Below are positions 58,238-64,000 of a DNA stretch of 64,000 nt, piece by piece; position 1 is the stretch's first letter, and each line of letters opens with the position of its first letter. Origin of the DNA: Trichomonas tenax (Eukaryota > Parabasalia > Trichomonadida > Trichomonadidae); NCBI GenBank assembly GCA_023091735.1, contig JALKBU010000054.1:1-64000 (forward strand). The letters run 5' to 3'. A program made the translations under genes and the position numbers. The notes beneath the pieces were generated by a model. The model ran no database searches and was not told where the DNA came from. It saw only the letters and a list, made by a program, of their open reading frames with translations.

Positions 58238-61198
58238 ATGACTTCTTATATCCCTACGGCCATTTTCGGAGGCACAGGAGTCGAAACTCTCGTCAAAAAG
58301 TTCAATGACTCCCGCCAGAAAGGATCATCTCCTGCTGCTGGCTCAGATGCTTCTCCAATGGACACTGTTATCAATGAAGTCGTTCGCCGCGCTAAAGACC
58401 GCCTCATCAGCAACCAGGGCAACGAACTTCAGAAGGCTGATTCTCTCCAGGAACTTCTTTTCCTTCACTATCAGGGAGTTACGATTGATTGGGCCGATTT
58501 CCCAATTTCGGAGATCATGATGTCCGAGAATCTTTCTGTTAAGATGATGGCCTATCTCGCTGCGTCCCAGTTTTGGTCGCCAAACTCAGACGTTGTGATG
58601 ATGGTTATTTCTTGCATCAACAAGGACCTTTTGGGTGCAGATTTGTTCAAGAAATCACTTGCTCTCACACTCATTCCTCTTATTGCGACACCATCGTTCG
58701 CCGAAAGCGTTGTTACAAACGTTACATTGAACTTTAACAACCCAAGAACAGATATCAGGCAGAAAGCTATCACATGCTTCTACAAGCTCTGCCTCAAGTT
58801 CCCAGAATGCCTTCCACCAGGCATCAAGACCATGAATCTTAAGGGAATTTTGTCTGATAAGTCAAACGAAACAGGTGTCATTCAGGCAGCACTCACACTT
58901 CTTAATGAGCTTTGTATGCACAACCCATCTAACTACAAAGTCCTTCTCCCAACAATCGTCACTTTCTTCCAGGAAGCTGCCGGCTCGCCATGGATCTTAG
59001 TGCGTGCACTCAACATTGTTTCCACAATCGGTGCCACACTCGACATAACAAGCCTCGAGAAGTTTAACCAGAAGATTTCAGGAATGATTAACGAAGTTCT
59101 TAACAGTGCTTCATCTCCTTCCGTCGTCTTCGAAGTTATCCGCCTCATCTGCAACTTGCGCATGAGCAACAGAGAACTCATTCGTGCTGCTGCTGACAGA
59201 GCTCAAACATTCATCGAAAATGAAGATCCAAACTTACGTTATCTCGGCTTAATCTCTATCACAAGGCTTATGCAGCTCAACCAGAGCATCATCAACTTAC
59301 ACAGACAAACGTTAATGACTTGTCTCGAATCTGATGATCAAACATGCGTTTTCATTGCTGTTGACTTGCTCGAGTCCATCGTTACAAAGAAGAACATTGG
59401 TGAAATCGTTCTCAACTTAGTCGATCAGATTGAAAATCGTAAATCAGGCATAGTTAGAGATACATTAATTTCTCGCCTCATTTCCATCTGCAAATATGGC
59501 AAGGAGACAGCATACGAGCGCTTCACAGACTACGAGTGGTATGTCAACATCCTTTTGACAGTCCACTCATATGGCTGCGAGTCATCTGAGCTTTCTGAAG
59601 AACTCCTTACAATGGCACTCAGAGCCAAGTCTACGCGCCCAGTTCTTGTTTCTGAAATGATCGATTTCATGTGCGAGATCAACATCACAGAGACACACTT
59701 CATCGAAGTCGCCGCATTCATCCTTGGTGAATACAGTGAAGGCGAAGAAGCCCAGAAGGCATTCGAACTCCTTCTTCAGGACCGCATTGAACAGACAAAG
59801 CCATCTGCTCAGTCTGCTTGCCTCCAGAACGCTTTCAAGATCTACGCCAAGTCCAGCGATGATGCACTTCTCGCATCGCGTGGCAAAGTCCTCGCCAACA
59901 TCATGCCAAAGTATACAGCTTCTCGTTACACAGAAGTTCAGGAAGGGGCTGCCATGCTCGCAGCTTTAGTTGGAATCTTCAATACAACTCCAAACGCTCA
60001 GGCTGTTGCTTCAATCTACTCTCAGCCATTGGCTGCTGTTGATCCAACAGCTCAGTCCAAGGTTAAGATCCCAGCGGGCCTTGATCTCTCTGTTGCTATT
60101 GTTGATCTTGATCCAGCAGACAACGGTTTCGTCCTCAATGACTTGGAAGATGATGATCCAAACGCTCCAAACGCTCCAAACAAGAGTCTCTTCCTCCTCC
60201 GTCCATCAGACAAGAAGAAGCAAGCCGAGAAGAAGGGCGAGAAGGTTGTTGTCTTAAGTGGCACGCTTGGTGTCAGTCTCGAGCCACCGAAGAAGCAGCG
60301 CCGTCTTATGCCAATCCTCGACGATCAGCCAGCAGGCTCATTATTACCAGTCGAAGGTGATGGTCCTAAGAAGGCACCAAAGCCACAACAGGCATCACCA
60401 ATCTCCCAGATTTCCTTCAACATCAACGATCCTTCAACACAACAACTCCCAGAGCTCAAGCCATACTCTCAAGATGAGTTGCTCGCTAAACAGTCCAGAC
60501 AGCTACTCGCCCAGCGCAGAGAAGTTCTCCCATCCATCACAAGTGATGATGTCTTCAGACAGGTCGGAAGCTGCCAAGGCATTGCTATCACTGTCACCGA
60601 CATCCAGCCAAGAACAAACGGCTTGGAAGTCACACTTCAGGTCCTCAACACATCAACAGTTCCAATTTCAGCTGTCGAATTCTCACTCGATGATTCACAT
60701 CCACAGTGCTTGAGGCAAGAAATCGCGCCAGGTGATAGAGCAATCCATAAGGTTGCTTACAGAACAAAGCCAGTTCTTGAAGCAAAGATCATCAAGGTCA
60801 CCGTTTTACCAACAGGCGGCGCTGGCGAAATGCTTAGAGGCAAGCTTAGAATTGTTCCAACAATGTTCCTTCAGGCAGCAGATTCCGAGGAACTCGATGT
60901 TATCCTTCCAGAGTGCACATCAACACAGAACCTCGTCTTCGGCGATGCTGTTCCAGTTGCTCAGCTCGTCAGGGGTGTTTCTGATGCTACAAGAGGTGGC
61001 GTCTTCAAGCGTGAGATCGAAGGAAAGAAGACAGTCGCTGTTGCTGCCAAGTGCACAGAGATGTTCGTCGTTGTCCTCGTTTACAAAGGCTCCGAAGGAT
61101 TCTTGGCTGAAGTTAGGACAAATGATGAGAAGCTTACACAGTCTGTCATTTCCGAACTTAAGCTTGCATTCAAGAACGAGTTAGCTAACACAAATTAA
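58238..61198 (+). CDS. AP3D: AP-3 complex delta-adaptin
   Basis: A 986-residue large adaptin. The trunk (1-570) carries VTIDWADFPISEIMMSENLS, MMAYLAASQFWSPNSDVVMM, INKDLLGADLFKKSLALTLI and NLRYLGLISITRLMQ; the sequence pattern VDLLESIVTKKNIGEIVLNL is typical of delta-adaptin (VSKKNLMEIVKKL in animals). A disordered hinge (about 590-760) is followed by an appendage (about 770-986: DIQPRTNGLEVTLQVLNTST). AP-3 carries cargo from endosomes/TGN to lysosomes. It fits with VPS11 and VPS9 elsewhere here. Codons are strongly C-ending, so expression is probably high. The stop overlaps TAAA (61196-61199). Confidence 0.88.
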   Translation: MTSYIPTAIFGGTGVETLVKKFNDSRQKGSSPAAGSDASPMDTVINEVVRRAKDRLISNQGNELQKADSLQELLFLHYQGVTIDWADFPISEIMMSENLSVKMMAYLAASQFWSPNSDVVMMVISCINKDLLGADLFKKSLALTLIPLIATPSFAESVVTNVTLNFNNPRTDIRQKAITCFYKLCLKFPECLPPGIKTMNLKGILSDKSNETGVIQAALTLLNELCMHNPSNYKVLLPTIVTFFQEAAGSPWILVRALNIVSTIGATLDITSLEKFNQKISGMINEVLNSASSPSVVFEVIRLICNLRMSNRELIRAAADRAQTFIENEDPNLRYLGLISITRLMQLNQSIINLHRQTLMTCLESDDQTCVFIAVDLLESIVTKKNIGEIVLNLVDQIENRKSGIVRDTLISRLISICKYGKETAYERFTDYEWYVNILLTVHSYGCESSELSEELLTMALRAKSTRPVLVSEMIDFMCEINITETHFIEVAAFILGEYSEGEEAQKAFELLLQDRIEQTKPSAQSACLQNAFKIYAKSSDDALLASRGKVLANIMPKYTASRYTEVQEGAAMLAALVGIFNTTPNAQAVASIYSQPLAAVDPTAQSKVKIPAGLDLSVAIVDLDPADNGFVLNDLEDDDPNAPNAPNKSLFLLRPSDKKKQAEKKGEKVVVLSGTLGVSLEPPKKQRRLMPILDDQPAGSLLPVEGDGPKKAPKPQQASPISQISFNINDPSTQQLPELKPYSQDELLAKQSRQLLAQRREVLPSITSDDVFRQVGSCQGIAITVTDIQPRTNGLEVTLQVLNTSTVPISAVEFSLDDSHPQCLRQEIAPGDRAIHKVAYRTKPVLEAKIIKVTVLPTGGAGEMLRGKLRIVPTMFLQAADSEELDVILPECTSTQNLVFGDAVPVAQLVRGVSDATRGGVFKREIEGKKTVAVAAKCTEMFVVVLVYKGSEGFLAEVRTNDEKLTQSVISELKLAFKNELANTN

Positions 61199-61226
61199 AT
61201 ATTTTTTTTTATTTTTAAATAGAACA

Positions 61227-61969
61227 ATGTTCAAAGATTTATTTCGTTCTATTTTTACAAAATTCACCGATGCTAAGATGCTGCCTGAAGGAGAGTCAGT
61301 GAATTCTGCAGTAAATAAGTATCAGCAGCAATTAAAAGATTGCATGAAAATTTGCCTTCTATTTTGATCAAGGTTTTAATTTCCACAGCGATGAAGTGAC
61401 CATAATAATTACATTGCCACATATCAAACAGATATTATCTCGTTTTCCCACAGAATTTGCATTTCGAAAACTGTCTACAAGCTTTCTTTTGGCAAAAGCA
61501 AACTCAATAATTGCAAAATGTTCCGTTTTGCATTCATTGGTAATAAAATTCAACCAAAATACGCGTAATTTTATAGAAATATCAGATACAATATCAGAAA
61601 GCATTCATTACTATGTTGATTTGGTCCACTCAAGTTCCAAATCAACAATTCTCGAGTTTCAAGAATTTGATCTTGATGATGAAATGTCAAATTATTTAGA
61701 TTTCGAGAAAATCACAAATGATAACGACAATCTTCGTCAAAAAGTCGAAAAAAACAAAGTTTATTTCACATGTATGCTGCCTGTGCAATGAAGAACTTGC
61801 AATCTCATACGTGACTCCTTGCAATCATGCTTTTCTGTGTTTGAAGTGTTTAACTGAAGCAGTGTCATCTAATAACATATGGAAATGTTATGTATGTGGC
61901 AAAAGGATTGAAGATGTCAAGAAAGTTTCTCCCCTCTGTTTGAATATTTACTATATAAACTCTCATTGA
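61227..61969 (+). pseudogene. RING-finger gene broken by two indels
   Basis: From ATG 61227 a frame of 46 codons (MFKDLFRSIFTKFTDAKMLP onward) stops at 61365-61367. The reading continues in another frame (FYFDQGFNFHSDEVTIIITL, through VEKNKVYF at about 61765) and then in a third, CCLCNEELAISYVTPCNHAF, LCLKCLTEA, KCYVCGKRIEDV, which is a C-terminal RING (C-x2-C ... C-x-H ... C-x2-C ... C-x2-C). The first shift fits one extra A in the AAAA run near 61347; the second lies at 61750-61785. A small E3 ligase gene disabled by indels is likely; sequencing errors in A runs are possible. No relatives recognised beyond the RING. Confidence 0.65.
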
Positions 61970-62028
61970 TATATATTACTTACTATGAAAAGAACAATAA
62001 GTGCTGCATTACTATGAATTCAAGCACT

Positions 62029-62099
62029 TGCCACGTAAACTTCAATATGTCAGTTTTATCAAGATATGGTACTTTTAAAAATCTCGTCACTTTTAATAA
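62029..62099 (+). promoter_or_regulatory. Promoter of the cis-prenyltransferase
   Basis: TGCCACGTAAA (62029-62039) precedes an initiator CGTCACTTTTAATAA, +1 A at 62089, 11 nt before ATG. Fifty bp separate the two words. Confidence 0.6.
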
Positions 62100-62822
62100 A
62101 TGAATTGGTTTCATAAAGCATTGTTACACATTATAAATTCAGGCGAAATTCCACGACACGTCGCAATAGTTATGGATGGAAATAGGAGATATGCAAGAAA
62201 AGAGCATCTTTCCAGCGTCACATTGGGTCATAAAATGGGAGCAGACAAATTAAAAGAGGTAATCGAGTGGATGGCAGAGTTAAAAGGCATCGAAATCCTG
62301 TCTGTCTACGCATTTTCTATATTAAACTTCAAAAGATCCAAAGATGAAGTGAATGGCCTCATGGATCTCGCTGAGAGTACATTTAAAGAATTAGCCGATA
62401 CACCGGAGTTCTTTGTCAAAAACCAGTGCAGAATTAACTTTATTGGTCGCATCGAAATGTTAGAACAGAGAGTAATTGATCAAATCAATCGTGTCACTGA
62501 AGCAGGCCTTAAAAATCCGAAATTTGTTCTTAACATATGCGTTTGCTATACTTCTCATGATGAAATTGAGCATGCAAGAGATGATTGCTTTAATCAAGAC
62601 ATCGAACCAAATACAGAAAATGTGTTCAATCACTTACAACTTAACAAAAAGGTTGACCTTTTGATAAGAACTAGTGGTGTTTTGAGAATGTCAAATTATT
62701 TACTCATGCAATGTACTGACGCAAATATCATTGTCACAGATAAGCTTTGGCCTGAGTTAACAATATGGGACTTTTCTTATATTATACTCAAGCATCAGTT
62801 ACGTCATTATTTACCGGAATAA
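62100..62822 (+). CDS. Cis-prenyltransferase (dehydrodolichyl diphosphate synthase-like)
   Basis: A 240-residue UPPS/DHDDS-family enzyme that builds the long polyprenyl diphosphate used as dolichol carrier for N-glycosylation. Motif I is RHVAIVMDGNRRYARK with the catalytic D26; the FSxxNxxRS region is AFSILNFKRSKDEV (71-84); the C-terminal motif is DLLIRTSGVLRMSNYLLMQ (186-204) and LWPEL. Here the usual Glu after SG is Val (V194) and the Trp of LLWQ is Met, mild departures. Length and start fit the family, with no leader. The neighbour GT61 suggests other glycosylation functions in the window, but not linkage. Stop TAAA overlaps the poly(A) signal. Confidence 0.93.
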   Translation: MNWFHKALLHIINSGEIPRHVAIVMDGNRRYARKEHLSSVTLGHKMGADKLKEVIEWMAELKGIEILSVYAFSILNFKRSKDEVNGLMDLAESTFKELADTPEFFVKNQCRINFIGRIEMLEQRVIDQINRVTEAGLKNPKFVLNICVCYTSHDEIEHARDDCFNQDIEPNTENVFNHLQLNKKVDLLIRTSGVLRMSNYLLMQCTDANIIVTDKLWPELTIWDFSYIILKHQLRHYLPE

Positions 62823-62832
62823 AGTTGTTTAG

Positions 62833-63147
62833 ATGTTTGATTTTTTTGTGAAAACGAATATAGCGGAGAAGTCAGTCGACTCTAGCGAAGGTATTGTTGG
62901 ATTTATGTCAAAGAAAGCTTTCAACATGTATCCAAATTCTCATAAACTCTTAGAATTGCCTCAGATTCGTTATAAAGAAGCGATAGATCCCGAGAAGCCT
63001 CATAAAAATACACCAAAGTCAACATTCAACACCAATAGAGTTGATATTATTGCCAATGGACAGCTTAATTCAAGCAAATATAATCAAATACGACGCAGAA
63101 GCATTCAAGAAGAAATAAATAGCAACTGTTTCATCAATGAAACTTGA
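62833..63147 (+). CDS. Small unknown protein, 10 bp after the cis-prenyltransferase
   Basis: A 104-residue basic protein (MFDFFVKTNIAEKSVDSSEG, RYKEAIDPEKPHKNTPKSTF) with no domain. It starts 10 bp after the preceding stop. A possible initiator, CGTCATTATTT with +1 A at 62806, lies inside the end of the upstream gene, 27 nt before the ATG, so the promoter would overlap that coding region. Residue composition is protein-like. It may be real, or only the start of a gene broken before 63195. Confidence 0.4.
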   Translation: MFDFFVKTNIAEKSVDSSEGIVGFMSKKAFNMYPNSHKLLELPQIRYKEAIDPEKPHKNTPKSTFNTNRVDIIANGQLNSSKYNQIRRRSIQEEINSNCFINET

Positions 63148-63194
63148 AAAGGAGGATATTCTAGCAATCTCCGGCTTCATTATGATGATAGGAA

Positions 63195-63709
63195 ATGATT
63201 GAAGCCAGCGACGTAGCATCTCAGATGTGTTAATTGACGAGAAAATCCTCTATAAATCTTCAGATCTTTTTAGCACTTTCGATTGTGCCGTAAAGAAATT
63301 TAAGCTTGCAAAACATCTAAGTGAGCTCCTTTTAGATCCGCAGCTCTATGTGCGCAACTCTCATCTCGCGAACTGCTTCAAAGTCTGCAACACTCTCAAA
63401 ATAATCGAGGATGCAAAGTCACTCGCAGACACTGAAATGCTTAATGCCAAATGTGGAAAGAGCAGACAATTAACTAAAAAGTTCTCAAATGAGCAGATCC
63501 TTCTAATGGAAGAAGAACAGCAATCTTTGAACTATGTCCCTCTCAAGAAGGAGGCTGTTGTAGTTAAGGACCATTTTTCATATGAGAAAAGGAACATGGA
63601 AACAATCATTTCTGACATTAATGAACCAGATACATTAATGCTCAATCCAGGGCAAGCTCCGGTACCTACAGGCTTCGTCCCAGAGAAAAATGTTTCTCTT
63701 GCTGCCTGA
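63195..63709 (+). pseudogene. Small unknown gene, frame-shifted near its start
   Basis: An initiator TTCATTATG (+1 A at 63179) stands 16 nt before ATG 63195, which gives MIEASDVASQM before a stop. In another frame the protein continues from LIDEKILYKSS to LSELLLDPQLYVRNSHLANC and ends EKNVSLAA at 63709. The second frame lacks its own ATG, and joining near 63225 would restore about 170 residues. Helical with a proline-rich tail (GQAPVPTGF). No family recognised. Either an indel has disabled it or the sequence carries an error. Confidence 0.45.
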
Positions 63710-64000
63710 ACACTAGGACCAGCGCTCCCAAAGCTCTTCAGAGGAGACTGATGATGAAATTTGATACAGAGCTCGTGATACAAAACATTTCGAATAATTT
63801 TAATAATTAATTAGAGCTTGCCTTCCCTTATAGTTGATTTCAAATTAAATTTATAATTCCAGCTACATCCACCCACAACTTTTACTTCTACAGATTTCGA
63901 AATCGGATATATATCTGACACATGTTATTAAATACGAAAAGAGATACAAGAGATTTCACAAAACATATAACAGTATATGCATATTTGATAACTAAGATTA
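63710..64000. other. Right end of the window
   Basis: The first ~70 bp stay coding-like in another frame (RTSAPKALQRRLMMKFDTEL), perhaps part of the preceding gene; after 63790 it is AT-rich spacer. Confidence 0.35.

Noticed and set aside
62100..62822. Loss of a Mg-binding Glu in the cis-prenyltransferase as an inactivating change
   Set aside because: Eukaryotic DHDDS-type enzymes also differ at this position, so it is not evidence of inactivity.
1..64000. CRISPR arrays, bacterial operons or prophage
   Set aside because: No regularly spaced identical repeats; gene content, spacer composition and promoters are eukaryotic.

Overview
This 64 kb window looks like nuclear DNA of a parabasalid (trichomonad) protist, most likely from the Trichomonas/Tritrichomonas group. 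The evidence is: intronless, densely alternating eukaryotic genes; very AT-rich spacers; trichomonad-type initiator sequences (TCA followed by pyrimidine and T-rich bases) 6-31 nt before many ATGs; several stop codons that run straight into TAAA, the trichomonad poly(A) signal; a serine hydroxymethyltransferase starting MLS like a hydrogenosomal presequence; and decayed members of protein families that are large in trichomonads (class III nucleotide cyclases with multispanning N-termini, beta-helix surface proteins, ankyrin proteins). The species cannot be fixed from the sequence alone.

Layout. 1-16 kb: a broken VPS11 gene running off the left edge, hydrogenosomal SHMT, an ABHD-type hydrolase, a Rac/Rho GTPase, a KATNIP-like protein, an acidic ARM-type protein, gene debris, and an importin-beta-like protein. 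16-21 kb: an ankyrin remnant, a CEP44-domain protein, a SHIPPO/STPGR protein and a PP1-like phosphatase. 21-26 kb: decayed DNA, namely an unidentified gene relic, a nucleoside hydrolase with three in-frame stops, and an unknown protein, bracketed by two copies of a ~100 bp structured repeat. 26-32.6 kb: a GT61 glycosyltransferase, a small membrane protein, ribosomal protein eL29, a small secreted-type protein abutting a deleted nucleotide-cyclase pseudogene, and an inverted duplication of part of that pseudogene. 32.7-38 kb: a large SYCP2/Red1-like protein and a VPS9-domain protein, divergently transcribed. 38-41 kb: a nest of two non-autonomous DNA elements with terminal inverted repeats and target-site-like duplications. 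41-50 kb: a pseudokinase, a long coiled-coil protein and three proteins without clear families. 50-51.4 kb: the 3' part of a non-LTR retroelement with a restriction-like endonuclease, a solo element terminus and a degenerate tRNA-Lys(CUU). 51.5-64 kb: a PROPPIN (Atg18/WIPI), a Bre1-like RING protein, a five-BRCT TopBP1/Dpb11-like protein, a beta-helix surface-protein relic, the AP-3 delta adaptin, a broken RING gene, a cis-prenyltransferase and two small ORFs.

Functionally the window holds endolysosomal trafficking genes (VPS11, AP-3 delta, PROPPIN, VPS9, Rho GTPase), cilium/centriole genes (KATNIP, CEP44, SHIPPO), chromosome genes (SYCP2-like, BRCT, Bre1-like) and glycosylation genes (GT61, cis-prenyltransferase). 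There is no sign of operons; genes appear to have individual promoters. The most novel-looking material is non-coding: (i) TTTACATG(T/A)CA, repeated more than 20 times in spacers and also carried in transposon ends; (ii) a 627 bp element with complex inverted ends and a perfect 15 bp flanking direct repeat; (iii) a 1.15 kb element with 18 bp inverted ends and a 10 bp flanking direct repeat; (iv) a recurring two-hairpin ~100 bp element.
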